DNA from: Geobacillus thermoleovorans
GTDB taxonomy: Bacteria > Bacillota > Bacilli > Bacillales > Anoxybacillaceae
Length of the DNA: 64,000 nt
NCBI RefSeq assembly: GCF_001610955.1
Contig: NZ_CP014335.1
Coordinates: 1,653,001-1,717,000 of the forward strand
Direction of reading: 5' to 3'
Position numbers and translations under genes: made by a program. Shown here piece by piece: positions 26,171 to 35,117 of the stretch; position 1 is the stretch's first letter, and every line of letters starts with the position of its first letter. The notes beneath the pieces were generated by a model that made no database searches, had not been told where the DNA came from, and worked only from the letters and a program-made list of their open reading frames with translations.

Positions 26171-27012
26171 CCGACCGCGTTTTTCTTGTTTAACGGAGCA
26201 ACGCGAATGCCGGTCGTCTCCTCAAAATCGTACAACCCGCCCGGGAGATCGGCAAACCGCTCGAGTTCATTGTAAGCCGGAATGCCGTGGTACGCCATAT
26301 CGAGACCTTCTTCTTCCTCACGCTCTGTCGCCCGGAGCCCGACCGTGCTGTCGCACACATTCGCGATGAGCGCACCGCTGACGAAGCCCCAAACGATGAC
26401 TGTCAACGCGCCAAGCAGTTGGGTGATGAACAACGACGCATGACCGGTCGTCAACAATCCTTGCGTCGAGTCGAACAAGCCGACGGCGAACGTGCCAAAC
26501 ACCCCATTAAACCCATGAACCGCCACCGCACCGACCGGGTCGTCAATTTTCAATGCATCGACAAACAGCGTCGCATAGACGACGATGACGCCGCTCACAA
26601 GACCGATCAGCACCGCGCTCCATTGCGAAACGAAGGCGCAACCGGCCGTAATGGCCACCAGACCGGACAATACACCGTTCATGACCATGCTTGGATCGGC
26701 TTTTCCGTACTTTTTCATCGTCACGAAGAGCGCCGACGCGCCTCCGGCCGCCCCTGACAGCATCGTGTTGTGGGCGATCGATGCCAATGCTTTATTGGAT
26801 GCGTCGAGCGTACTGCCCGCATTAAACGCAAACCAGCCAAACCATAAAATGAACGCCCCAGCCGAAGCAAGCGGAATATTGCTCGGCGCAAATACGTTCA
26901 CACTACCGTCCGAGTTGAACCGCCCTTTTCGCGGCCCAAGCCGCTTGGCGATCGCCAGTGCCGCAAAGCCGCCGAGCGCATGAATCGCTGCTGACCCTGC
27001 GAAATCTTTCAT
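26167..27012 (-). pseudogene. amt: 5'-truncated ammonium transporter
   Basis: A 281-residue frame covers only the C-terminal two thirds of an Amt channel (normally 400-450 residues). The pore histidines are there (AAIHALGG and VAVHGFNGVFG), with LIGLVSGVIVVYATLFVDAL between. The first four or five helices are missing. The frame starts at an ATG overlapping the stop of a glnK remnant, pointing to a deletion. The C-terminus stops exactly at an IS605-type end. A truncated pore of this kind should not function. Confidence 0.8.
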
Positions 27013-27192
27013 CCCAAATCGGAAAGAACAATTTCCAGCTTCACTTTCGGGTGAAGCGTCACTTTGTAGTTTTTTCCTCGGTAAACTTCTTGCGTGTCCT
27101 TCTGTTTTCCCCGCCCAACGACTTGCGAAACGGTAAACCCGGTGATGCCGATCTGTTTCAGCCCTTTAATCGTATCGGAACACCTTTTTCAT
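27009..27192 (-). pseudogene. glnK: Remnant of a PII signalling protein gene
   Basis: From 27192 the minus strand reads Met-Lys-Lys-Val, then a gap with a frameshift, then DTIKGLKQIGITGFTVSQVV, GRGKQKDTQEVYRG and KVKLEIVLSD. This is the N-terminal half of a GlnK/PII protein including the T-loop. The frame then ends at a TGA where the amt remnant starts (ATGA). Both the N-terminal strand and the C-terminal half are lost. PII proteins control Amt, so the regulator and channel decayed together. Confidence 0.75.
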
Positions 27193-27253
27193 CGTATTGT
27201 CATTCGACGCTATGCCACGCGAAACGGCCATGAACGTCAAGCCCTTCTCCTTG

Positions 27254-27682
27254 TTAGATCGTCTCCTTCCCGCGCACGCCGTTGATCGAATAGCTCGCTG
27301 TAATGGCGGCATTTAACGAATGGGAAACGGAACAATATTTTTCTTTTGACAACCGAATAGCGCGGACGACCTTGTCTTCCGGCAAATCGCCTTCGAGCGC
27401 GTAATGAATATGAATCTCTGTAAACCGCTTTGGGTGGTCATCGGCGCGCGTTCCTTCGACTTCCATCGAAAACGCGCGGACATCAAGCCGCATTTTCCGC
27501 AAGATCAAAACGATGTCAATGCCGGTGCAGCCGGCTAAGGCGTGAAGCAAAAGCTCCATCGGCCGAGCGCCTGAATCGTTGCCGCCGACGTCTTTCGCGG
27601 CGTCGATCGGAATCACCACACCGGAAGCGCTTTGGCCGCTGAATGACATGTTTCCGTTCCATACAACCGTCGTTTTCATCAT
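27254..27682 (-). CDS. OsmC/Ohr family protein, YhfA-like
   Basis: 142 residues of the OsmC fold. ARPMELLLHALAGCTGIDIV carries the first redox cysteine and EKYCSVSHSL the second, so a peroxidase-type active site is complete. The pattern is closer to the YhfA/OsmC-like group than to Ohr or OsmC proper. The substrate is unknown. Two adjacent ATG codons follow GAGAAAGGAG; the first is given. Confidence 0.85.
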   Translation of the reverse strand: MMKTTVVWNGNMSFSGQSASGVVIPIDAAKDVGGNDSGARPMELLLHALAGCTGIDIVLILRKMRLDVRAFSMEVEGTRADDHPKRFTEIHIHYALEGDLPEDKVVRAIRLSKEKYCSVSHSLNAAITASYSINGVRGKETI

Positions 27683-27854
27683 GGTCGCTCCTTTCTCATC
27701 TGTCCGGGGTCGGACGGACTTTCCGACAGCCCGTTTCTTCTTTTCAGTTTAGCGGCTATGTCCTTGAAATGCAAAATTCCTGTCTACCGTTTTCGCTCAT
27801 GCATGTTAAAATAGAAACATGCACAAACTTGTTGAGTAAAGGGTGTTTGATTCG

Positions 27855-28448
27855 ATGACCGCACTCATTTTGCTTCTTGCTTATCTTCTCGGCTCGATTC
27901 CGTTTGGCCTTCTTGTCGGGAAAATCGGCTACGGGATCGACATCCGCGAACACGGGAGCGGCAATCTTGGGGGAACAAACACGTTCCGCGTGCTTGGGGC
28001 GAAAGCGGGAACGATCGTCATTGTCGGCGATATGCTAAAAGGGACGCTGGCGGCGAGCTTGCCGATGCTTTTTTCCGTCCCCGTGCATCCGCTTTTGGCC
28101 GGGGCGATCGCCGTAGTCGGCCATATGTATCCGGTGTTCGCCAAATTCCGCGGCGGCAAGGCGGTGGCGACATCGGGCGGGGTGATGCTGTTTTATTCGC
28201 CGTTGTTCTTTTTGTCGCTCATCGCCGTGTTTCTTGTCGTCTTGGCTGTTTCACGCTACGTCTCCCTGTCATCGATGGCCGCGGCGCTGTATGCGGTCGT
28301 GTACACCGTCTTTTTCACGGACGACATTCCATTGACGGTGGCGGTGTTGTTGCTGGCTTCGTTTATCTTTTATCGTCATCGCGCCAACATTCAACGCATC
28401 TTGAACAAAACGGAGCCAAAAGTGAAATGGCCAGGCAAACGCTCATGA
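27855..28448 (+). CDS. plsY: Acyl phosphate:glycerol-3-phosphate acyltransferase
   Basis: An integral membrane enzyme that makes lysophosphatidic acid from acyl phosphate, the first step of phospholipid synthesis in most Bacteria. 197 residues with five helices. Motif 1 is GSIPFGLL and [16 protein letters not shown], motif 2 is [18 protein letters not shown], and the third motif region RHRANIQRI is near the end. The ATG at 27855 follows AAAGGG; a GTG at 27843 is the alternative. In B. subtilis the gene (yneS) lies beside yneT-parE; here it is 20 kb away. Confidence 0.94.
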   Translation: MTALILLLAYLLGSIPFGLLVGKIGYGIDIREHGSGNLGGTNTFRVLGAKAGTIVIVGDMLKGTLAASLPMLFSVPVHPLLAGAIAVVGHMYPVFAKFRGGKAVATSGGVMLFYSPLFFLSLIAVFLVVLAVSRYVSLSSMAAALYAVVYTVFFTDDIPLTVAVLLLASFIFYRHRANIQRILNKTEPKVKWPGKRS

Positions 28449-28476
28449 CGACGGACGGAGAAAGGAGTTTGCTGCG

Positions 28477-29841
28477 TTGAGATTGCCGGAAGCATTTGTC
28501 GCGAAAATGAAGAAGCTGCTTGATGAAGAAGCAGACGAGTTTTTCGCTGTTTATGAAAATGAAAAAATCAACGGCTTGCGCGTCAATCCGTTGAAAACCG
28601 ACCCGGGCGCATGGGCAAAAACGGCGCCCTTTTCCCTTTCCCCGGTGCCGTTTTGCCCGACCGGGTTTTATTATGAGCCGGACGAACAGCCGGGAAAGCA
28701 TCCGTACCATGCGGCCGGCCTGTATTACATTCAAGAACCGAGCGCGATGGCGGTCGCCGAAGCGCTGCGTCCCGCCCCTGGGGAGAGGGTGCTTGACTTG
28801 TGCGCCGCCCCTGGCGGGAAAACGACCCAGCTTGGAGCGATGATGGAAAACAAAGGGCTGCTTGTCGCCAACGAAATCCACCCGAAACGGGTCAAAGCGC
28901 TCGCAGAGAACGTCGAACGGTTCGGCTTGACGAACACCGTTGTCGTCAATGAAACTCCCGAGGCGCTTGCCGAGCAGTTTCCGGGCTTTTTTGACAAAAT
29001 TTTAGTCGACGCCCCCTGTTCCGGCGAAGGAATGTTTCGCAAGGATGAAGAGGCCGCTTCGTTTTGGAGCCCGGCTTATGTGGAAGAATGTGCGGCCAGA
29101 CAGCGGCGCATTTTGGAAAGCGCCTATGCGATGCTGAAAGAAGGCGGCATTCTCGTCTATTCCACGTGCACGTTCTCTCCGGAGGAAAACGAACAAACGA
29201 TTGAATGGCTGCTTGAGACGTACGAGGATTTGCAGTTGTTGCCCATTGCGAAAATCGGCGGCATCGAGCCAGGGCGGCCGGAGTGGACGAAAACCAATCG
29301 ATCCGATCTCGTACACACCGCCCGCCTTTGGCCGCACCGTCTGAAAGGGGAAGGGCATTTTGTCGCCAAACTCCAAAAACAGCGGCCCACCTCACCTTGG
29401 CGAGGGCGGTGGGCGAAATCGAGCGCGCCAAAAGCCGCTATCCGCCTGTATCGCCAGTTTGAACAAGAGGCATTGCGGACAGAGCGAGACGGCACGTTCG
29501 TGTCATTTGGCGCCCATTTGACTGTGTTGCCCGAGCGTTGCCCGGATTTGTCCGGTTTGAAAATCGTCCGCGCCGGGTTGCACTTAGGGGATGTGAAAAA
29601 AGAGCGGTTTGAGCCGAACCATGCCCTTGCCTTGGCGTTGCGGACAGAGGAAGCGAAACATGTGCTTGACCTATCGAGCGCGAGCCGCGAAATCGTCCAA
29701 TATTGGCGCGGCGAGACGCTTTCCACCGGCGGCGACCGCGGTTGGCTGCTTGTGGCCGTGGATGGATTTCCGTTCGCCTGGGGGAAAGAAGTGAAAGGAA
29801 CGGTGAAAAACTTTTATCCAAAAGGGCTCCGTCTCATCTGA
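28477..29841 (+). CDS. RsmB/RsmF-type rRNA cytosine-C5 methyltransferase
   Basis: 454 residues. The SAM-binding site is LDLCAAPGGKTTQLGAMM (107-124), followed by DAPCSGEGMF with Cys181 and STCTFSPEENE with Cys231, the two cysteines used by m5C RNA methyltransferases. The C-terminal 150 residues match the PUA-like extension of the YebU/RsmF group, so 16S rRNA is the likely target. The start is TTG at 28477, 9 bases after AAAGGAG. It follows plsY by 28 bases and may be cotranscribed. A bidirectional terminator follows. Confidence 0.9.
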   Translation: MRLPEAFVAKMKKLLDEEADEFFAVYENEKINGLRVNPLKTDPGAWAKTAPFSLSPVPFCPTGFYYEPDEQPGKHPYHAAGLYYIQEPSAMAVAEALRPAPGERVLDLCAAPGGKTTQLGAMMENKGLLVANEIHPKRVKALAENVERFGLTNTVVVNETPEALAEQFPGFFDKILVDAPCSGEGMFRKDEEAASFWSPAYVEECAARQRRILESAYAMLKEGGILVYSTCTFSPEENEQTIEWLLETYEDLQLLPIAKIGGIEPGRPEWTKTNRSDLVHTARLWPHRLKGEGHFVAKLQKQRPTSPWRGRWAKSSAPKAAIRLYRQFEQEALRTERDGTFVSFGAHLTVLPERCPDLSGLKIVRAGLHLGDVKKERFEPNHALALALRTEEAKHVLDLSSASREIVQYWRGETLSTGGDRGWLLVAVDGFPFAWGKEVKGTVKNFYPKGLRLI

Positions 29842-29880
29842 AGCATCGGAAAAGCGGGTGACAAAGAAGCTCCTAACCGC

Positions 29881-29917
29881 AAAAAAGACTGTCCTGCACA
29901 CGCGGACAGTCTTTTTT
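29881..29917. terminator. Bidirectional terminator
   Basis: AAAAAAGACTGTCC, a 9-base loop and GGACAGTCTTTTTT between convergent genes. Confidence 0.88.
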
Positions 29918-30491
29918 ACTGGTGCTGCTTCGTCGGAATTGTTAAGGTAAACACGATCTCATCGGCGGCCAAATCGATTTTTTTTGCCGCCACCTGATAA
30001 CCGTTGCCAAAGCGAATGTCCGTGAGCGCGACGTAGACGCGGGTGTGCTCCGGGTCAATCGCCACTTCATCCGGCAGCGGGGCGTGCTTTTGTAAGTAGC
30101 GAAGCACATACGTCACTGGCAGCTTCCAGTCGCCGAGCGAAATCGTCGGCTCCGTGAGCTCGACATTCCCTCCTTTGATTACTTTGGGCACAAACGAGAC
30201 GACAAGTTCGACCGAGCGGCCTAAAATGGGGATTTCGCTTGAAACATAGACGCGATCGGCGAGCCAAACGCGGTATTGCAGCGGATGGCCTTTCGTTTTT
30301 TCTGCCAAATAGTCGTTCATGATGGCGTTCAAATGCGCTTTCTTCGAGTAAACAGTAAATGAGGCTCCTTCGACATCCGGATGCGCCGGCCGTTTCACCG
30401 GCGGAGACGGCTTAAGCAGCCAGGCGGCGGCTAAAACAATGACCGCCGCGTTGACAGCCGCCAACATCCAAAACGCTCGTTTCCAATTCAT
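29916..30491 (-). CDS. ypmS: YpmS (DUF2140) membrane-anchored protein
   Basis: 191 residues. One N-terminal membrane anchor (AFWMLAAVNAAVIVLAAAWLL) is followed by an extracytoplasmic beta-rich domain typical of DUF2140. Its function is unknown. The ATG at 30491 overlaps the ypmR stop codon, and the ribosome site AGGGAG is inside ypmR, so the two are coupled. It is the last gene of the ypmP-ypmQ-ypmR-ypmS group seen in B. subtilis. Confidence 0.85.
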   Translation of the reverse strand: MNWKRAFWMLAAVNAAVIVLAAAWLLKPSPPVKRPAHPDVEGASFTVYSKKAHLNAIMNDYLAEKTKGHPLQYRVWLADRVYVSSEIPILGRSVELVVSFVPKVIKGGNVELTEPTISLGDWKLPVTYVLRYLQKHAPLPDEVAIDPEHTRVYVALTDIRFGNGYQVAAKKIDLAADEIVFTLTIPTKQHQ

Positions 30492-31270
30492 TGCAGCAAT
30501 CTCCCTATCCACCATTCTTTTCGTTCCTTTAACGCTTCATACACCCGTATGGCCATCTGTTCGTATCCTGCGGCATTCGGATGAAACTCATCGCGGTAGA
30601 GCAAATCATCGCGGTCAGCAAAAATGTCTTGGATATCGACAAAAATCGTTCGCTCATACCGTGAAAGCACTGCCAGGCTGGCGCTGTTCCACTCAGCGAT
30701 GACATCATCGATTTCCGGAATGTTCGGCAACGTGCTCGAAAACGGGTTGTATAAGCCGACGAGCACAACGACGGCATCGGGGTTCACCGTGCGCAATGAT
30801 AGAATGAGATGGTCCAATCGAGAGGCAAATGCCTTTGCCTCTTTCACAAACCGTTCGTGCGACAAATCAAAAAAATGTGAACGGACGACATTCATCACAT
30901 CATTGCCGCCGATCGTGACAAGGACGAGATCCGCTTGGCTGATTTCCCTTTCATGCGCCTTGATGACTGGCTTGAGCTCCACAATGCGCCGGCCGCGTTT
31001 TCCTAAATTCGTCACGGTGACCGTCCGCACTCCGTCTTCTGCCGAAAGGAGCGGGACAAGGCGGCCAACATAGCCCCCTTTCCCTTCGCCATCCCCGACT
31101 CCTTCCGTCAACGAATCGCCCAAAGCGACCAAATGTATATCTTTCGGAAGCGGCTTTGCTTCCGTCTGCTTGACGGCGGCTTCATGCGGGCGCTCCGGCT
31201 TTCCGCCCGCCGAAAGCGACACGCATCCGGCGAGCAGCCAGCAGCACAACAACCATCCCCACCGTCTCAT
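30488..31270 (-). CDS. ypmR: YpmR SGNH/GDSL-type lipoprotein hydrolase
   Basis: 260 residues. A lipoprotein signal peptide has its lipid-modified cysteine at 16 (WLLAGC). The SGNH hydrolase blocks follow: GDSLTEGVG with the nucleophile Ser53, IGGNDVMNVV, and DEFHPNAAGY with the Asp/His pair. A surface-anchored esterase or lipase is likely; the substrate is unknown. The frame is open further upstream, but the ATG at 31270 after AAGGCAGGTG gives a clean signal peptide. It precedes ypmS with a 4-base overlap. Confidence 0.88.
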   Translation of the reverse strand: MRRWGWLLCCWLLAGCVSLSAGGKPERPHEAAVKQTEAKPLPKDIHLVALGDSLTEGVGDGEGKGGYVGRLVPLLSAEDGVRTVTVTNLGKRGRRIVELKPVIKAHEREISQADLVLVTIGGNDVMNVVRSHFFDLSHERFVKEAKAFASRLDHLILSLRTVNPDAVVVLVGLYNPFSSTLPNIPEIDDVIAEWNSASLAVLSRYERTIFVDIQDIFADRDDLLYRDEFHPNAAGYEQMAIRVYEALKERKEWWIGRLLQ

Positions 31271-31344
31271 TGTTTGACACCTGCCTTTTGCCGCAACAAG
31301 GGGAAAGACGAAAAGAAGGCAAAAAGGCGGTAGCCGTTTTTGCC

Positions 31345-31917
31345 TCATTGCGACGACTGCACGATTTTGATATGCTCTAAAATCGTTTCGTACGGCACAT
31401 CTTGCACGCCGCTGTACGTCTGAACCACTTTTCCGTCCGGCCCGACCAAATAAAAGCTGGTGCCATGCACGACTTGATCGTCATTGGCTGGCTTTTGCAC
31501 GATCGTTTTAAAGCTTTTTTGCGCCAGCTCGCTAATTTCGGCCGGGCTGTATCCGGTAAGCAAATGCCAGTTTGATAGGTCGTCTGTAAATTGTTTCGCA
31601 TACGCCGCCAGTTTTTCGGGCGTGTCGACTTCCGGATCAACGCTGAAGGAGACAAACTCGACATCCAGTCCTTCTTTCTTTGCCATTTGTTTTAATTTCG
31701 CCATATGGGCCGTCATCGGCGGACAAACCGTTTCGCAATTTGTAAAAATAAAATCGGCGACCCACACTTTTCCTTTTAAGTCGCGAAGCCCAAACGGCTT
31801 GCCCGTCTGATCGACAAACGTAAAGTCCTCCACCGGCCAGTTTTTGGCGTCCGGAATCGTTTTTCCGCACGCCGCCAGCAAAAGAACAACGAGAAAAAGC
31901 GCGATTCGTTTCCACAT
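31345..31917 (-). CDS. ypmQ: SCO1/SenC-family lipoprotein, YpmQ
   Basis: 190 residues. The signal peptide ends in LLLAAC (lipidated Cys17). The thioredoxin-fold domain carries the copper site CETVCPP (Cys61, Cys65) with His151 in VVHGTSFY. This is a membrane-anchored SCO protein, involved in copper delivery to cytochrome oxidase or in disulfide handling. The ATG at 31917 follows AAAAGGAAGG. It lies 74 bases upstream of ypmR. Confidence 0.9.
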   Translation of the reverse strand: MWKRIALFLVVLLLAACGKTIPDAKNWPVEDFTFVDQTGKPFGLRDLKGKVWVADFIFTNCETVCPPMTAHMAKLKQMAKKEGLDVEFVSFSVDPEVDTPEKLAAYAKQFTDDLSNWHLLTGYSPAEISELAQKSFKTIVQKPANDDQVVHGTSFYLVGPDGKVVQTYSGVQDVPYETILEHIKIVQSSQ

Positions 31918-31971
31918 CGATGGATCCTTCCTTTTCGACAAAAATATGTTGATGCCGCACAACAACGGCGT

Positions 31972-32374
31972 TTATTCATCAAGCGCCGCTTCCTCCGTGT
32001 AGTACATGAGCGCCAACGCCCCAGGATCGGTGTGAATGGAAATGACCGTCGTTGTTTCAACGATGTCAATCGGTGAATAGCCGATGATGTCTGTCACCGC
32101 TTCCTTGAGCCGCTCCGCCCACCGAGGAGCATCGGCATGGGCGATGGCGATTTTCTCTACCCGTTTGGCCCCTTGTTCCTCGACAAGACGGCCCGCCAAA
32201 TGGGACACCGCTTGCGAAAAGCTGCGAACCTGGGCAACCGGCGTATACAGCCCGTCAACCAGAGCGGCGATCGGCTTATGTCAAATGAAGCGGAACGACT
32301 TCAACGCCGTGCTCGGCAAGCACCGAAAACGGCACATCGACCGTTGAGTCGGTTACAATTTTGATTGGTTTCAT
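31972..32374 (-). pseudogene. DegV-family fatty-acid-binding protein, internally deleted
   Basis: From ATG 32374 the frame reads IKIVTDSTVDVPFSVLAEHG, then VEVVPLHLT and a stop, which is the exact N-terminus of a DegV protein (about 280 residues). After a short unrelated stretch a second frame (31972-32208) encodes a DegV C-terminus (RVEKIAIAHADAPRWAERLK, TTTVISIHTDPGALALMYY). About 170 residues between are gone. The ribosome site and both ends are still clear, so the deletion looks recent. Confidence 0.82.
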
Positions 32375-32549
32375 TCGCTCACTCCTAATACTGATGATCT
32401 CGTTTCCATTATATAATGAAACCGGCAAAAATCCTACCTAAAAACGTCCATGAGCAAGCTTGGCTCATCCCCAAGCAGGAACATCGCCCATTATGAACGA
32501 TACCGGCAGAAAAAAAGTTGTTTTGCCGCCAAGGGCAAAACAACAACAG

Positions 32550-32801
32550 TCATGCATTATGCTTTAACGCCGTTTCTTTAAAGATCTGTTCATATACCGG
32601 CCATTTCAGCACTTTCTTCAAATGTTCGCGGAACGAGTAAACGGAACGGTTTGTTCTCGACCGATACACTTTTGCAATAAACGCCTCCAAGCGCAGTTGG
32701 ACCATGAATCGGTACGTATTCTCTTCCTCCAATACTGGAATTTCGATAATCTTGACCTTCTGCCCATACGCGTTTTGAAACTCGAGGCTTTTGAATAGCA
32801 A
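32550..32801 (-). CDS. ypmP: YpmP (DUF2535) protein
   Basis: 83 residues from TTG 32801, 8 bases after AGAGGA, giving the normal N-terminus LFKSLEFQNAYGQKVKIIEI; an ATG at 32846 with no ribosome site would add 15 residues. It is soluble and basic with no known motif. DUF2535 is a small family of unknown function found between ilvA and ypmQ in Bacillus, and the position is the same here. Confidence 0.78.
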   Translation of the reverse strand: MLFKSLEFQNAYGQKVKIIEIPVLEEENTYRFMVQLRLEAFIAKVYRSRTNRSVYSFREHLKKVLKWPVYEQIFKETALKHNA

Positions 32802-32907
32802 AATATCAATCCTCTTTTTCACCGATTTACTTTTATTATACACCAATCCGGTGAAAAAGTATGTCGGAATGCGGCGAATTTGTTCCGACTTTTTTCGTCT
32901 TTTTTCG

Positions 32908-34179
32908 TTAGATCAATAAATGGAACAAGTTCGGGTCTTTGTTCACTTCTTGGAACGGGAAGCCTTTTTTCTTCATCCGCTCGATGAGCGGCGCGTAGTC
33001 TTCGCGCCGTTTCAGCTCGATGCCCACAAGCGCCGGTCCGCTTTCTTTGTTGTTTTTCTTCGTGTATTCAAACCGGGTGATGTCATCGGTCGGCCCAAGC
33101 ACTTCATCCAAAAACTCACGCAACGCCCCAGCCCGCTGCGGGAAGTTGACGATGAAATAGTGCTGCAGTCCTTCGTAAATCATCGAACGCTCTTTGATTT
33201 CCTGCATCCGGTCGATGTCGTTGTTGCCGCCGCTTATGACGCAGACGACTGTTTTGCCTCGGATTTGTTCCTTGTAAAAATCAAGCGCGGCGATCGGCAG
33301 CGCCCCTGCCGGTTCAGCGACAATGGCGTTTTCGTTGTACAGCTCCAAAATCGTCGTGCATACTTTTCCTTCCGGAACGACGACGATGTCATCAAGCACC
33401 CCGCGGCATAAGGCGAATGTCTTTTCCCCGACCGTCTTGACGGCAGCGCCGTCAACGAACTTGTCGATTTCATCGAGCGTCACCACATGTCCGCGCTCGA
33501 GCGCCGCTTTCATCGATGGGGCGCCAGCCGGCTCGACCCCGATGACTTTGGTGGACGGAGAAATGCTTTTCACATACGTCCCTAGTCCGGCCATCAATCC
33601 CCCGCCGCCGATGCTGGCGAACAAAAAGTCGATCGGTTCATCACAGTCGTTTAACACCTCGACGCCAATCGTCCCCTGTCCGGCAATGACGTATTCATCA
33701 TCAAACGGATGGATGAACGTCCGCCCTTCCGCCTCGGCGCACTTCACCGCTTCGTTGTATGAATCGTCAAACGTGTCGCCGACAAGCACGATCTCGACCA
33801 TGTCTTTGCCAAACAGCTGCACTTGCGACACTTTTTGCCGAGGCGTCGTCGCCGGCATATAAATTTTCCCGTGCACGCCAAGCGCCCGGCATGAATAGGC
33901 CACCCCTTGGGCATGGTTGCCGGCGCTGGCGCATACCACCCCGTTTCTCCGCTCCTCATCGGTTAAATGCTTCATCCGGTTGTACGCCCCGCGCAACTTA
34001 AACGAACGCACGACTTGCAAATCCTCGCGCTTTAAGTAGACATTGCACTCGTAGCGCTCGGATAACAGCGGATTTTTTTGCAGCGGCGTATGGAAAACAA
34101 CATCCTTCAGCGTATGATACGCGATCAAAATGTCCTCGACGTATACCGCCCCTTGCTTCCGTTTCAGCTGTTGTTCCAT
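32908..34179 (-). CDS. ilvA: Threonine dehydratase (biosynthetic)
   Basis: The first enzyme of isoleucine synthesis, converting threonine to 2-oxobutanoate. 423 residues. The PLP lysine is Lys61 in SFKLRGAYN, and the glycine loop is SIGGGGLMAG. The C-terminal 80 residues (HYFIVNFPQRAGALREFLDE ... ALVGIELKRRED) form a single ACT-like regulatory domain, as in B. subtilis IlvA and shorter than the E. coli enzyme. No T-box or attenuator is visible in the short leader. Confidence 0.95.
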   Translation of the reverse strand: MEQQLKRKQGAVYVEDILIAYHTLKDVVFHTPLQKNPLLSERYECNVYLKREDLQVVRSFKLRGAYNRMKHLTDEERRNGVVCASAGNHAQGVAYSCRALGVHGKIYMPATTPRQKVSQVQLFGKDMVEIVLVGDTFDDSYNEAVKCAEAEGRTFIHPFDDEYVIAGQGTIGVEVLNDCDEPIDFLFASIGGGGLMAGLGTYVKSISPSTKVIGVEPAGAPSMKAALERGHVVTLDEIDKFVDGAAVKTVGEKTFALCRGVLDDIVVVPEGKVCTTILELYNENAIVAEPAGALPIAALDFYKEQIRGKTVVCVISGGNNDIDRMQEIKERSMIYEGLQHYFIVNFPQRAGALREFLDEVLGPTDDITRFEYTKKNNKESGPALVGIELKRREDYAPLIERMKKKGFPFQEVNKDPNLFHLLI

Positions 34180-34278
34180 GCTCTCGTTCCCTTTCTTTTC
34201 TAAGTTGTCTTTGATTTGTAGATTATATCACAAATCCGCAAAAAGAAAAGGGAATTTTCGAAAAGTTTTTGAGTGAAG

Positions 34279-34356
34279 ATGGGCTGGCTCGCGATCATCG
34301 CGATTATCCCGCTTTACCGGACGCTTCCGCCGACCGGATTCACGCTTTTGGACTGA
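34279..34356 (+). pseudogene. Fragment resembling a hemolysin III family protein
   Basis: A 25-codon frame, MGWLAIIAIIPLYRTLPPTG plus FTLLD, resembles the GMGWLxxxAIKPLY helix pair of hemolysin III proteins such as B. subtilis YplQ, which is a neighbour of ilvA and dfrA there. Nothing before or after continues the protein, so it would be a scrap of a lost yplQ. The match is short. The rest of 34180-34480 holds no gene I can recognise. Confidence 0.4.
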
Positions 34357-34479
34357 CGCCATCCGATGAGCGCCGTCCTTCCTGCTCGAAACCTCTCTCT
34401 AGCCGTCCTGCCAGACGGCAACGCGGCGAATTGTGCAGCATATGTACAGCGAACTACTTCTTCATGCGCAAGCGGACAG

Positions 34480-34507
34480 AAAAAACGACCGGCGCTATGC
34501 CCGGTCG
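34480..34507 (-). terminator. Terminator of the yndM-like gene
   Basis: On the minus strand CGACCGG, an 8-base loop and CCGGTCG followed by TTTTTT. It overlaps the last codons of the gene. Confidence 0.75.
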
Positions 34508-34938
34508 TCCTCTTTTTTGAACTCTTCTTCCTCGGCAAATTCCGTCGCCCATCTTCCTTCATCATACCAGCGGTGCGCTTCTTCCCGTCTTGCTTCTTCG
34601 TGCACATGGTTTTCCATATACAAATGGAAAAACGCTTCAACCGCCCCGATCGCCAAGGCGCTGAAAAACGCGCCGTATGCCATGTTGACGGACGGGGCAA
34701 TGAGGGCAAAGCTGACCGGCCAAATAAGCAAAAAGGAAAGCGGCACGTCAAGAGCGGCAGCGACAAAATGGCCGACGCGCGGCAACACGAACAGATCGCC
34801 GATCATATAAGAAACAAGCGCCGTCACGATCGTCATGAGTGAAATCAAGGAAAGCGGGGCATCGAAGATCGTAAACATCGAAAACAAGACGACGCTCCAA
34901 GCAGCGAGCTTGACGACAAACGGAACGATATGTTTCAT
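34495..34938 (-). CDS. YndM-like (DUF2512) membrane protein
   Basis: 147 residues with four helices (near 7-25, 31-48, 55-82 and 88-104). A charged cytoplasmic tail (HVHEEARREEAHRWYDEGRW ... EEEEFKKEDDRA) follows. This is the arrangement of DUF2512 proteins such as B. subtilis YndM, whose function is unknown. The ATG follows GGAGGAAGACG. It is a single-gene unit with its own terminator. Confidence 0.75.
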   Translation of the reverse strand: MKHIVPFVVKLAAWSVVLFSMFTIFDAPLSLISLMTIVTALVSYMIGDLFVLPRVGHFVAAALDVPLSFLLIWPVSFALIAPSVNMAYGAFFSALAIGAVEAFFHLYMENHVHEEARREEAHRWYDEGRWATEFAEEEEFKKEDDRA

Positions 34939-35035
34939 CGTCTTCCTCCATTTCCATTGTGGTTCTATTGATTATCGTTCCTTTTTCGCCCCGCTTCTAT
35001 GCAGAAACACGTTTTCAAAATGTTCCGATCTCAAA

Positions 35036-35065
35036 CAAAAAGACGCCCCGTTTTTGGGGGCGTCT
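35036..35065 (-). terminator. Terminator of the thyA-dfrA operon
   Basis: On the minus strand AGACGCCCC, a 7-base loop and GGGGCGTCT followed by TTTTTG, about 50 bases after the dfrA stop. Confidence 0.85.
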
Positions 35066-35117
35066 CGCAAACGTTTCGTACGCCAACGACAAACGCATAT
35101 CCATGCCCGTGTCCCAT

